From Liopterus haemorrhoidalis (lineage: Eukaryota > Arthropoda > Insecta > Coleoptera > Dytiscidae): a stretch of 64,000 nt of DNA. The stretch covers positions 19,814,092 to 19,878,091 of the forward strand of contig OZ020611.1 in assembly GCA_963971575.1 (NCBI GenBank). The letters run 5' to 3'. The position numbers and the translations under genes are program-made. This document shows, piece after piece, positions 31,633 to 42,262 of this stretch. Under the pieces are notes generated by a model. It did no database searches, had not been told where the DNA came from, and was given only the letters and a program-made list of their open reading frames with translations. Positions within the stretch are counted from its first letter, which is position 1. Each line of letters opens with the position of its first letter.

Positions 31633-32197
31633 ATGGGTGTTTTTTTTAGAGGTATAGAACTTTAAATTGCAATAAAACAACGATGGATTATTCGATTGAC
31701 ATGAATTTTTTTTTATTCGAAAGATAATCTTGTGGCATTACATTTTAAATATGATTTCTGGCATATGACCGCCACGGCTGGCTCGGATGTAGTCCAATCT
31801 GGACGTCCAATTTTCGATGACTTTTTCCAACATTTGTGGCCGTATATCGGCAATAACACGGCGAATGTTGTCTTCCAAATGGTCAAGCGTTTGTGGCTTA
31901 TCCGCATAGACCAATGACTTTACATAGCCCCACAGAAAGTAGTCCAGCGGTGTTAAATCACAAGATCTTGGAGGCCAATTCACAGGTCCAAAACGTGAAA
32001 TTAGGCAGGCACCAAACGTGTCTTTCAATTAAAAATAATAAAATTGCACTATTTGCAAGCGTTGTTCAGGCGTGAGTCTATTCATGATGAATTGCCAAAC
32101 CAAACTGAGAATAAATCACTTGACAGCTGTTAAATCGGTCGCCATCTTGAACAGTAATGCCAACTTAAAGTTCTATACCTCTAAAAAAAACACCCGT
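31633..32197 (-). mobile_element. DD41D-type Tc1/mariner internal-deletion derivative
   Basis: Ends ATGGGTGTTTTTTTTAGAGG and CCTCTAAAAAAAACACCCGT, inverted over more than 30 bp, with TA at 31631-31632 and 32198-32199. On the minus strand a transposase start (MNRLTPEQRLQIVQFYY, ATG near 32084) is joined, after a stop, to its C-terminus: GPVNWPPRSCDLTPLDYFLW, GYVKSLVYADKP, HLEDNIRRVIADI. The middle, with the first two catalytic residues, is deleted. The surviving LTPLDYF holds the last Asp. It has WPPRSxD and LWGYxKSxVYAxK in common with the intact transposase at 55652, but its TIRs differ. Inserted in HINE-A3. Confidence 0.85.
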
Positions 32198-32629
32198 TAC
32201 ATTGCTTAGAATTTTTTCAGATTTTTAGTTTAAACCATCTTTGCTACAGGCTGTGGAACAAAAAATTTTTGCACAATTTTGGCAAAAATCGCATCAAAAT
32301 AATTTATTTTGCAAAAATAAAATTTCGATCGTTAATCACGTACCAAGGGCTTTCATTTGGTACCCTACACAGAATTGTAAACAAATATATTTTTTTGATG
32401 AGCACATATTTGTTTATATTTTTAGGGGGTTATGTTTTTTATATGTTTCAGAATTTTTCCTATGTGCGGTTTAAAGAGTTGTATAAGCATGCCTAATTTC
32501 AACTCTCTAGGTTTAGCCGTTTGGCTACAATTTTTATCGAATAGACAGACAGATGACGGTATAAGGGTTTTTTGGTCATACCCACAAAACCATAAAAATT
32601 AACGCTTCTTCTAGCTTAAATAAGGACTA

Positions 32630-32876
32630 CACTCTAAAGAGAGTAGTGTTAACTTTAATACTACAGACTTCATGGTACACTAAAAAATTAAATAGTGATT
32701 AATTTTAACACTATGGACTTCATAGTGTTAAAATTAACACTACTTTTTTTAGATTGTATAGTTATAGTGGTAATTTGGTCTAATTTAACACTATGGACTT
32801 CATGGTACACTAAAAAAATTAAATAGTGTACCTTGAAGTCCATAGTGTTAAAGTTAACACTACTTTTTTTAGAGTG
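32630..32876. mobile_element. MITE with 29-bp TIRs and a 120-bp tandem duplication
   Basis: Ends CACTCTAAAGAGAGTAGTGT and ACACTACTTTTTTTAGAGTG, TA on both sides (32628-32629, 32877-32878). TAGTTATAGTGGTAATTTGG occurs at 32758 and again at 32878, just past the element, so about 120 bp covering one end plus flank is duplicated in tandem. Internal ACACTATGGACTTCAT units are palindromic. Confidence 0.7.
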
Positions 32877-32898
32877 TATAGTTATAGTGGTAATTTGG

Positions 32899-33643
32899 CA
32901 TAATTTAATCGAAATCATATCTCTTGTATTAATAATAGTTTTCTAGATCCTCATACATTCCTGGTTAAATATACCCATTATCCATTGATTTAAATGTGTA
33001 TTAACTCGCGTATTTCCATACATTTAGTTTCTCCATTGTCGCTGTTTCGCTTCTTCCGTTTTATCCTTGAAAGTATCAGGGTAAAATTTTTTGCCGCCCT
33101 TGTACTATATGTAAATTGTTGTGGACTGTAAACAGGTACATCAGATTATTTTACCATGTTGCTTTTTCGATCGTTGTTCTAAAGTGAATTTCATCATATA
33201 AATGAATTACGGTCACCCGTGAAAAAAATACATTTTACTCACAATCCTTCAAAAATTCTGTTTGTAAACACTAAAAAGTGTCATTGTTTTTGAAATCGCT
33301 AATACAGTGTGTTTGTGTCGGATGTTTTTGGAATGAGGGATATGCTACGGTATTCGATCGGCGTCTGTTAGCGTCGGGGCGCCTTGTTCTTTGTTCGGTT
33401 GAAACAGGTGTTTGTAGGGGACGCTACCCCAATCATATATTTATTGGGGGGTGAAATGCTGCCTTCAATTAAAATCCTTCAGCTGAAAAATTGTTTTTTG
33501 GTAACGAGGAGTTTTAGAAAATTTAGAAGGATATTACTTTTTTATAGGTTATTTCTAGTAATTTTATTTCTCCCTTAAAAAAAAAAAAACTACTCTGAAC
33601 AGATCACAAATTCAATTTATTGTGTTATATGCAATTTAATATA
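32899..33643. other. no recognised gene
   Basis: No motif-bearing frame. Nothing matched elsewhere. Confidence 0.3.
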
Positions 33644-34678
33644 TTTTTAGGGTTTTGTAGGTATGACCAAAAAACCCTTATACCGTCATTTTGTCGTCTG
33701 TCTGTCGGTTCGGTAAAAATTGTAGCCAAACGGCTAAACCTAGAGAGTTGAAATTTGGCATGCTTATACAACTCTTTAACCCGCACATAGGAAATATACT
33801 AAAAACATCTAAAAAACATATCCCCCTAAAAATATACACAAAAATATGCTCATCGAAAAAAAAAAATATATATATATTTTTTAAATTCTGAGTAGGGTAT
33901 CAAATGAAAGCCCTTAGTACGTGGATTAACGATCAAAATTTTATTTTTGCAAAATAAATTATTTTGATACGATTTTTGCCAATATTGTGCAAAAAAATTT
34001 TTGTCCTACACCCTGTAGCCCAGATGGTTTAAACTAAAAATCTGAAAAAATTCTAAGTAATGTACATTGGTGTGAACCGGAATAGTACAACAGGAATTTT
34101 TGATCAAATTATGTTTTCGGAAAAGAACGCATTTTTTGTGTTTTTAATTAAAATATGTTAAATAAAAATGTAACACACCAGATAAATTATCTAGTAGCGT
34201 AGATGGTTTTGTCGTCGCTTTGTAATTTGCAAACTAGAGTTCGAATCCTGTTAATTTTATTTTTTCTGTTTTTTTTTTGCATTTTTATTTTGTTTAAATT
34301 ATTTTGTCAAAATTATAGTTATATTTTGGTAAATGTTGCATTTAATTTTTAAAAGCGTAAATTTAATAACCAGTGGGAAGTGTTGAAATTATAATTTAAT
34401 TCTATGTTTGACGAAATCAGAGGGCGGGGTTTATGATTTAAGCAACCAATGGAAGCCATAGGCGCTATTTTCAAAATATTAATGAACCTTGCTATATAAA
34501 AAAAACTCTGCACATATTTAGAAACTTAAATAATGGTATTAGGCATTCGTATTAAAATTCATAAAAAAATATTTTGACATAAAATTTGTTTTGGCATCCC
34601 AAATAATCATCATTCAGTTACTAAATACCTGCAAAACCCAGAAATGTGTGAAAATTCACACTTCACATCAATTTTTTT
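33644..34678 (+). mobile_element. HINE-A element, full length (copy A4)
   Basis: The reference copy in plus orientation: TTTTTAGGGTTTTGTAGGTA, GTCTGTCTGTC, GTAGCCAAACGGCTAAACC, GAAAGCCCTTAGTACGTGG, GTGTGAACCGGAATAGTAC, tRNA-like slot (34183-34250), GGCGGGGTTTATG, AACCAATGGAAGCCATAGGC, then ATACCTGCAAAACCC, the perfect palindrome GTGTGAAAATTCACAC (34646-34661) and CTTCACATCAATTTTTTT. About 1035 bp, non-coding. Confidence 0.85.
34183..34250 (+). other. tRNA-like cassette in HINE-A4
   Basis: A box TAGCGTAGATGG, middle GTCGTCGCTTTGTAATTTGC, B box GTTCGAATCC. It shares the last 25 bases with copies A5 and A7 and differs upstream. Confidence 0.6.
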
Positions 34679-34689
34679 ATATTAATTTA

Positions 34690-34930
34690 CTCATAAGAAA
34701 TAATATATGGGTTCCCTTTACCTAGTCGGGTTGACTTTTAGTCTTACTCACATAAGTTCTTCATCTTGATCTGTTAATTGTCAGGCCTTTCCATGTGTCC
34801 TGTATACCATTATTTGTTAAATCTTTGATTCGGTGATCCCTCCATCTCTTGCGAGATCTTTCCACTGGTCGACGGATATTCAATCTTACCTCCCATATAC
34901 TCCTAACCATTCTGCGTAAGGGATAGATTA
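34690..34930 (-). pseudogene. LINE C-terminal fragment
   Basis: Minus strand reads MVRSIWEVRLNIRRPVERSR, KRWRDHRIKDL, then WKGLTINRSR and RTYVSKTKSQPD. This resembles the RRxxGRPxxRWxDxVxxDL...WRxxVxxAK end of RTE/craft-like endonuclease-reverse transcriptases (compare 43345-43495), with damage. Only the 3' end is present, as expected from 5' truncation during LINE insertion. Confidence 0.5.
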
Positions 34931-35015
34931 GTTTATTTCTATTTCTGGATTTCTGGCGCTATATTCTGTGTTTATTGTGGCTTTACGACCGGTTCTATTA
35001 TCACTGTATAAACAT

Positions 35016-35575
35016 GCACTCATCTTTAAGGTTTTGTCAGTATGACCAAGAAAACCTTATACTGTGTGCTCATGTGTATCTGTCTGTCTCTCTGTATGGT
35101 AGATATTGTTGCCAGATGATTTAAGCCCAGTCTTTCCACCTTCAGGTAAACCTCTAGGTAACTATCTGACAGATAAGGTTATATGATACTTTCTATGCTG
35201 AATAATTGTCATCCCGGCTTTCATTACAAATTTATCTATCGGATAATATCTATCGGACTGACGTATTAAGTCACTGATTCGTATTGACATTTATTCAGCA
35301 GATTAAGTTCCAGATAACTTTATCTGTCAGATAGTTACCTAGAGGTTTACCTGAAGGTGGAAAGACCGGGCCTTACAGAGTTGAAAATTAGTAGGCACAT
35401 TAAGGTTTTTGACCTGCATGTAGGAAATTTATTAAGCCTTCGAAAAAAAAAAATACATTGCGCGAAAAATATAAATATGTGTTACGAAGAAAATAAAAAA
35501 TACATAAATAAATTGGGTGGGCTGTCTCTATTACATGAAAGCTCTTGATACGTGGATTAAGCTATGCACTATCAG
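35016..35575 (+). mobile_element. HINE-A2 relative split by a long-TIR MITE
   Basis: 35029-35123 is the 5' part (AAGGTTTTGTCAGTATGACC, ATCTGTCTGTCTCTCTGTA). 35374-35575 continues with CAGAGTTGAAAATTAG, GACCTGCATGTAGGAAA and GAAAGCTCTTGATACGTGG. The join at GATTTA/CAGAGTTG restores the family order. Confidence 0.6.
35124..35373. mobile_element. Tc1/mariner-type MITE with about 57-bp TIRs
   Basis: Left AGCCCAGTCTTTCCACCTTC and right GAAGGTGGAAAGACCGGGCC are inverted; the similarity runs on for about 57 bp with few differences (CAGGTAAACCTCTAGGTAAC, TATCTGACAGATAA). TA at 35122-35123 and 35374-35375. 250 bp, almost a single palindrome, non-coding. Confidence 0.85.
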
Positions 35576-36650
35576 AGCTTACAAGTTTCTTATACAAAAC
35601 TAACAATCTGAAATAAAATTAGTAACAATCTCTGCATCAATTTTTTCGACGAATTTTTATCAATCTAATATAGGATATTTTTAACTATAGAAAAAATTGT
35701 AAAATTTTTATCGATCAATAACTTAATAATAGATATCAGACAACAATGTTCTGTAATTTTTTAAATATATTTGTGGGTTTCAAATAACTTTTATATTTAT
35801 ATAGTTTTGTGTAGAAATGTTCAAATAATACGTCAATATTTTTTCGACATGATTGTATATATTTTAGAACTTTCGTCGAAAAATATTATACTTGATAATA
35901 GAATGCCACTTGGTAACGTGTTCTTTATGAAAAATTAAAAACAATTTCCCACATAACATATATTGAGAACCATGGCAGATTCAAAATGGCGCCAAAAACA
36001 GACTACCAAGTACAGTATCTCTAAGTAGTTTTCACAATAGAAAAAAATAGCTTCAAACATATTTGTAGAATGAAGCTTTAGCCACAATTTGCTGCATCGT
36101 ACTCAGATATGGTCGAATGGTTTATAAAATGGCGTTTATGATGCAACCTGTTTATTTACAATTACTATATGAGTTTTTTTTTTACAGGTAAATAAAAATT
36201 TGCTACAAATTTTAATGTATAAAATATACTTTAGATTTTAAGTTTTTTATAAGAAACTATACGGTTGTCCGTCTCCTTAATGAACAAAAATGTATTTCTA
36301 AAAAAATAGATGTTACTCGGAATTTTCATCAAATTAGTTTTTCGGAGGTTATTGAGTATTGTTGGAAAAATTATTGTGGTGGTAGTTGGTTTATGACCCA
36401 TCTACTTGGGATTCCCGAGTTTATTACAAATTTCTTTCGAGGTCACATATTTCAAAAGTATTTTTACAATTATATTTATTTTACAATCTTAGTTATTTTA
36501 CAAATAGTCACGTACTTTTCCTGCACTTATAAAATTACTTTTACCCCAAAGAGGCCACAAACTATCTGGTCATTACGAAAAAAAATCCCTCTTGTTAGAA
36601 ACATTGGTCAGTTACCGATACATCTTCGAACAGACAACATCATAGCCAAT
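35576..36650. other. about 1.1 kb AT-rich, no recognised gene
   Basis: The longest frame (36393-36683, 96 codons) is hydrophobic in its middle but runs into the SINE head and shows no motif. I regard it as non-coding. Confidence 0.3.
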
Positions 36651-36874
36651 GGAGTGGCCGAGCGCATTAAGTCGAGCGGTTAGAAACAGTCGGGACTGGG
36701 CGGTCGGTGGTTCGAGCCTCCTTCGTTGGTGATATTATTCGGGCGAGAATAATATGTTTACATTACTCTCATTTTTACAATCATTCATGCAGGTGTAGGA
36801 GCTCGCCCCCTGGCATCGGTGATTAGCCTCGTTGCAGAAATAGGCCGATGTAAAATAAATAATATAATAATAAT
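36651..36874 (+). mobile_element. tRNA-derived SINE
   Basis: tRNA head with A box TGGCCGAGCGCATTAAG and B box GGTTCGAGCC (36709-36718), the Leu/Ser type with a long variable arm. Then a tRNA-unrelated body with a hairpin (ATATTATTC...GAGAATAATAT) and GCAGGTGTAGGAGCTCGCC, and an A/T-rich ATAATAATAAT tail. About 225 bp, the standard SINE layout. Flanking target duplications are not clear. A pol III transcript from the A/B boxes is expected but not shown. Confidence 0.82.
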
Positions 36875-37910
36875 AGACATTATATTAGTCCAAATTCAAA
36901 ATCATTTAACGACTCTAACAGTGGCATTTTTTATTTAAAATCCTGCTTACACAATAATCCCATATTATTATTTTTTATTTATTTATTGTGGAGCATCAGA
37001 TAAAAATGTTTTAAATCGAAGATTATCAGACAAAAAATATTTATACATTTTTATGTAGAGGTGATTTTTTTCAAAACTGTGTCGAAAAACCTTATTTTCT
37101 TTACCTTGTCTCGTAGGTCCTAGAAGATCTGGTTTAAAAATCTGAAAAATTTAGTGTGTTGCAAATTGATGTGCACCGGACTAGTTCCCTCGAAATTCCA
37201 TTTTAGACGGCGCAATTTATGCAAAAAAAATAAAATAAAATAAAATAAATAAATATTGTAATGTATTGAAATGTATTTTGTTCCTACTTAACATCAATTT
37301 TTCATTTGGATAGGGCCAAAAATTCCACTGATTAAAGAGCGTTTTGTCTTTCCAAGTTTGTGTTTAATAAAACAGCATCCTGCTTGCAACTTTTATACCA
37401 TCTCATTAATAAATAGTGTGCGGTGTAGAAAAACCCATAAAATAGTTTTGCGAGTTAAAGGGAGTTCCACCCTTATGTCTTAGCCTTTTTCCAAATGGTC
37501 ATCCGCCTACGAATTTACTGCTCTAAGTGGTACTTGACTTCGAAAATTGCATGTCAAAAGTAATTTCCTTCCCTTGACGAATAACGAGAAAAAAGTTCTG
37601 CAGTTAAAAGACTACTTACAAGAAAATTTTCTAAAATTAAGACCCTTGAAAAAAAAAAAAAAAAAAAAAACATAAAACTTCGGAAACGATTAAAACTAGC
37701 TTTATATTAACTACTTTTGAGTTTTGAAATGTTGATAAAGACATGCTACTGTATAACTATTTACTACTTTAAGTTGCGTAAGTATAACCAAGAAATCCTT
37801 ATACCGTTAATCAAGTTTTTGCCTGTACAGTAGAACTGTGGCCAAACGGTTGGAACATGGACATGAGTTTTGCTGTATGTTTGCCTAATTAAGGCTTAGT
37901 ATTTTCAATC
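36875..37910. other. no gene; scraps of HINE-A2
   Basis: 37125-37200 (CTGGTTTAAAAATCTGAAAA, TTGATGTGCACCGGAC) and 37765-37860 (CTTATACCGTTAATCAAG, CTGTGGCCAAACGGTT) are small diverged pieces of the A2 family. 37645-37670 is an A-tract. Nothing else recognised. Confidence 0.4.
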
Positions 37911-37914
37911 GTAG

Positions 37915-38455
37915 TTTACATGTTGACATATTTATCAAAATGAAAATATTAGAAAATTGTTTAACGTCCAAATAATTAGATGGAAAGAAAAAGATTCACT
38001 CAGCTTTTTGGATCCAAATTGGTTTAACGTAACGATGTGTTTCTAAAATATACGTATTGTCCAAAAAGTTGAGTGATTATTTTTCTTTCCAATGAAAATA
38101 TTGAAAAAATCTTCACAAAATTACGAGTTGTGAACAAGAACAAAACAAATAACCTAAATGATGGTGAATTAGAACGTTTGCGGTTCTGTCACATTTGAAA
38201 ACCAAACAAATAACCTATACATTTCTTGGTTATGCTATAACTAAACAGTTAGCAATAACTAAACAGATAAAAATATACCCAGAATTCCCTAAAAAATGGA
38301 TGAAAAATAGAAATGTTTATATTTTTAATTGATCAATTTTTTTATCAATTAATTGTTCAATTTATTAATGAAATTTGAACTCTACATACACCAATAAATT
38401 GAAGCTCAACTTTTTCAATGATCAATAAACTGAACCGTGTAAAACACACTTAAGA
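37915..38455 (-). mobile_element. MITE, one end missing, with a nested inverted-repeat insertion
   Basis: Matches the MITE at 41803-42262 in opposite orientation: GTTTACATGTTGACATATTT..., CGTTTGCGGTTCTGTCACAT, and the terminus ATAAACTGAACCGTGTAAAA. The other terminus is lost. An insertion lies at about 37951-38090 between two copies of AATGAAAATATT. Confidence 0.7.
37982..38090. repeat. 109-bp inverted-repeat insertion
   Basis: Starts GGAAAGAAAAAGATTCACTC and ends GAGTGATTATTTTTCTTTCC, an inverted pair of about 33 bp including CAGCTTTTTGGATCC/CCAAAAAGTTG. The 12-bp AATGAAAATATT flanks the wider insertion (37939-37950, 38091-38102). Family unknown. Confidence 0.6.
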
Positions 38456-38555
38456 GCCGATTAACTTACTACGTATGTGGTTTAACCTAAAAAAAAAAAA
38501 ACGAAAAATATCAAAATAATGCACATTTATTGAAAGTGGAATAGCACGTTAGTAA

Positions 38556-39616
38556 TTTTTAGGGTTTTGTAGGTATGACCAAAAAACCCTTATACCGTCA
38601 TTTTGTCGTCTGTCTGTCTGTCTGTCCGTTCGGTAAAAATTGTAGCCAAACGGCTAAACCTAGAGAGTTGAAATTTGGCATGCTTGTACAACTTTTTGAC
38701 TCGCACATAGGAAAAATACTAAAACATCCAAAAAACATATCCCCCTAAAAATATAAACAAATATATGCTCATCGAAAAAAAAATATTTTTTTAAAATTCT
38801 GAGTAGGGTATCAAATGAAAGCCCTTAGTACGTGGATTAACGATCAAAATTTTATTTTTGCATTTTGAATTATTTTGATGCGATTTTTGCCAAAATTGTG
38901 CAAACATTTTTTTGTCCCACACCCTGTAGCCCAGATGGTTTAGACTAAAAATCTGAAAAAATTCTAAATAATGTATATTGGTGTGAACCGGAATAATACA
39001 ACAGGAATTTTTGATCAGATTATGTTTTCGGAAAAAATGCATTTTTTGTGTTTTTAACCAAAATATGTTAAATATTTAATTCGCTATGTAACCAAGTAGA
39101 TACGTCAGCGCTCATAGCGATGTTAAACGCACATCATTGGTTTTATAATTTGCTAAACAGTTAACTTGCAAACTAGAGTTCGAATCCTGTCAATTTTAAT
39201 TTTATTGTTTTTTTTTGCAGTTTTCTTTTATTTAAATTATTTTGTAAAAATTCTAGTTATATTTTGGTAAATGTTGCATTTAATTTTTAAAAGCGTAAAT
39301 TTAATAACCAGTGGGAAGTGTTTAAATTATAATTTAATTCTGTTTAATATATACGAAATCAGAGGGCGGGGCTAATGATTTAAGCAACCAATAGAAGCCA
39401 TAGGCGCAATTTTCAAAATCTTAATGAACTATGTACAAAAAATACTGCACATATTTAGAAACTTAAATAATGGTATTTAGGCATTCGAATTAAAATTCAT
39501 AAAAAAATATTTTGACATAAAATTTGTTTTGGCATCTCAAATAATCATCATTCAGTTCTTAAATACCTGCAAAACCCTGAAATGTGTGAAAATTCACACT
39601 TCACATCAATTTTTTA
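38556..39616 (+). mobile_element. HINE-A element, full length (copy A5)
   Basis: Plus orientation with every HINE-A part: AATTTTTAGGGTTTTGTAGG, (GTCT)n at 38606-38627, GCCAAACGGCTAAACC, slot at 39102-39190, GGGCGGGGCTAATGATTT, ATACCTGCAAAACCC, hairpin GTGTGAAAATTCACAC, and CATCAATTTTTT. Confidence 0.85.
39102..39190 (+). other. tRNA-like cassette in HINE-A5, long form
   Basis: GCGCTCATAGCGATG in the A-box position, a long variable-arm-like middle, and B box GTTCGAATCC. About 20 bp longer than the cassette in A4. The Ser/Leu-like size is only suggestive. Confidence 0.55.
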
Positions 39617-39834
39617 TTATTTTTTTTTTAATTTAACGTGGCGCACAAAATGAAATGTTTTGAAGGATAGAAACAGTGGCCGCTTAAGGCTTTAATCTTA
39701 TTAAAATTCAAAACCATCATAATTTCATTAATATTTATAAAGATAAAAAAATGGTGCCACCCAGATTTTAAATGCTACTGCCGCCACTGACTAGAAATAA
39801 TTAATCAAAACTAAAATTTTATAAATTTTATTTG

Positions 39835-40525
39835 TTTTTTTCCCAAAATTTTCTCAGTATTTTTCCTATAAGTAAGATCTGTATACGCATGTCAAATTTC
39901 AACTCTTTAGGTCCATACGTTCAGCCACAATTTTTACAATACAGTTAACCCTTTACTGCATGAATTTTAATTTTTGGCTGAAATAATTCATTAGCATTAG
40001 GAATTGGTTCTTATTGATAAAAAAATTAATTAAAAAAATATATATAAAATATTAATTATTATTTTTATTAAAAAATAATAATTAAAATAATAATTTAGGG
40101 TTTGTGCTATACATGGAACATTATGATTTACATTATGTTACAAAAGAAAATGATTCCGTATTATTTGCTCGTCAATTGCTAGGTGTTCTTCATTAGGGAT
40201 TAAAAGCAGTCGCCCTCGAATTTTTGAAAGAAATGGTCGTATCTTCTAGTTGTCCTTTCTCAATAAATTCAGAGTTATCGTTGAAGTGCAAATTCCGATT
40301 GATATCCTGAAATCTATTGCAGCCTTTTACTTGAGATACTGCAGGATCCATTGCTGTGTATGTGGCATATATGAACATTCATGAAGTAACGTTCTGATTC
40401 AGTTTTAAAAGTAAAATAAAAATCGGAATGTGCCATATAATGCACATTATGCGGTAAAGGGTTAAACATATGTATGATTGACGGTGTAAGGAGTTTTGGT
40501 TATACCTATGAAATCCTATAAAATA
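39835..40525 (-). mobile_element. HINE-A2 fragment split by a piggyBac derivative
   Basis: 39840-39948 (TTTTTCCTATAAGTAAGATC, GTCAAATTTCAACTCTTTAG) and 40461-40525 (TGACGGTGTAAGGAGTTTTG, TTATACCTATGAAATCC) are parts of one minus-oriented A2 5' region. The piggyBac lies at its TTAA. Confidence 0.65.
39949..40460 (-). mobile_element. piggyBac deletion derivative, second copy
   Basis: Ends CCCTTTACTGCA and TGCGGTAAAGGG, TTAA at 39945-39948 and 40461-40464. 512 bp, close to the copy at 27940 throughout, with the same internal deletion and the same transposase remnant (40193-40378: AMDPAVSQVKGCNRFQDINR, LHFNDN). Both copies therefore descend from one deleted element moved in trans. Confidence 0.9.
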
Positions 40526-41129
40526 AAAGCGGCATAGATAATAATTGCTGTAGAAATATGGATTGCATTTGGAAGGTTTAAGAAGCTCTGCAATGGAAGG
40601 ACATTGACCTCATATATCTCGGGAGCTCTACTAAAGCTCTGGGAAAGCAGAAAATGACATTAGTTCTATAAATTGGCTGCTGCAATTTCCAGCATTGATT
40701 CCTTTAAGACGCTTTGTTCTTAAATGAAACTTGAAACTTAGAAAATGATGACATATATTAAAACTTCATCGTAGTATGAAATGAATTAACTATTTTTTTT
40801 CAAATTTAAATTAATCATTTGACTCTTTTGTTCATGCTTTGGTATTCTATCAATGTTTTATCTTACTAATATCGCACAATAATATGTTTTCTCAAGTAAG
40901 GCGTTTTTCTGGTGGAATTGTTTCACGGAAATTGGTGAATTTTCTTATGGATGAACTAATAACATTCAAAATATTACCTGATTAAAAAGAAAGCAAAAAG
41001 AAAAGACCTGAGAGTAGGCCGAGAAAAAAATCACATATAGGCTATTCCAAACGTTTTGTGGAACTAACTGGAATTTTCATTATTGTAAGTTGTCATGAGC
41101 TCTACTTTTAAGGTTTGAAGTGGGCTTTT
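40526..41129. other. no recognised gene
   Basis: No frame with a motif, no repeat match. Confidence 0.3.
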
Positions 41130-41560
41130 GCTAAAGAAATTGATCAAAAGCCTCATTTTTCTGTGTTTAAGATATCAAACAAGAATAAATCGTTTTTAGT
41201 AGTGATATACTCTCAAATCAAATAACACATTGTTAATAGTGAGAAACACGTTTTTGAAATTGAAATAAATTAATCCATTTATCAATATATATACATATCT
41301 TATTAATTTAATGTAGATTTAAATACGAAGCAAATGTAGAAAAAATCGCTGGGATTTAAAAAAAAATTTATTGTGATGAAATTTTTGAAAATTATTGAAA
41401 TTTATTCTGAAACTTAGTACTCAAATAACGAAAACAAATTATCAAAAACATAGTAAAAAAAAAAAAATAGATATCCAGCATTTTGTTGGCTTCTTACATT
41501 TATTAAATACCTACAAAACCCTGAAATGTGTGAACATTTACACTTCACATCAATTTTTGT
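41130..41560 (+). mobile_element. HINE-A2 relative, 3' part
   Basis: Contains AATAACACATTGTTAATAGT, TCGCTGGGATTTAAA, CTTAGTACTCAAATAACGA and the end AAAACCCTGAAATGTGTGAA with hairpin and CATCAATTTTT. The same blocks occur in order at 57490-57868. Confidence 0.65.
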
Positions 41561-41802
41561 AAATGGTCTAATAGATTATTAAATTCTCCCAGATTTCGTT
41601 TCGGTAAGATATGATTAGTCCAAAATTCTTTTCTCTTTCGTTTCAATCGGCGTCTACCTAAATAACTTTTTCCAAAAAAATAACTTTATCCATTTCACGA
41701 CCTCTTTTCAGGGCTTGATTCGCATCCTTTCGAATTGGATCCATTTCGAATTCGAATTAGTACAAATCGGTTCGGATGAAAACGTGTCCAGTGGACGAGC
41801 GA

Positions 41803-42262
41803 TCTTAAGTGGGCTTTACACGGTTCAATTTATTGACCAAAAATTAATTAATCAATAAATTGTTCAATTTATTTTGAAAATAGACGTTCTATATTTCATA
41901 ATTTTTTTAGGGAATTCTAGGTATATTTTTATCTGTTTAGTTATTGCCAACGCATAACCAAGAAATGTATAAATTATGTGTTTTGTTTTCAAATGTGACA
42001 GAACCGCAAACGTTCTAATTCACTCATTTAGGTTATTTCTTTTGTTTATGTTCACAGCTCGTAATTCTGTGAAGATTTTTTTCAATATTATCATTTTGAT
42101 AAATATGTCAACATGTTTTACAGTAGGTAATGTAAAAGTTTCAAAAAAAAATGATAAATAAATTGATGTGTGTAAAATGATCCTTTTATTTTCAAGATTA
42201 TCAATAAATTGTTCAATTAATTGACAAAAAAAATCATCAATAAATTGAACTGTGTAAAATAA
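41803..42262 (+). mobile_element. MITE with inverted ends, complete copy
   Basis: Left TTTACACGGTTCAATTTATT, right AATAAATTGAACTGTGTAAA, inverted over at least 22 bp. The related copy at 37915-38455 shares the inside (GACAGAACCGCAAACGTTCT, CACAGCTCGTAATTCTGTGA) and extends similarity to CTTAAG outside the TIR. Superfamily unknown. A 61-codon frame inside is not convincing. Confidence 0.65.

Larger units (their letters stand above)
31379..32605 (-). mobile_element. HINE-A element (copy A3), split by a DD41D derivative
   Basis: 31379-31632 and 32198-32605 form one HINE-A, joined at ...TCAATGTA/CATTGCTTAG. Minus orientation, 5' end at 32605 (ATGGTTTTGTGGGTATGACC), with the microsatellite shrunk to CTGTCTGTCT. 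The 3' motif and hairpin are missing. The tRNA-like slot is at 31452-31503. Confidence 0.78.

Noticed and set aside
36393..36683. 96-codon frame with a membrane-like segment
   Set aside because: Runs into the tRNA head of the SINE and has no family match by eye; AT-rich DNA readily gives such hydrophobic frames.
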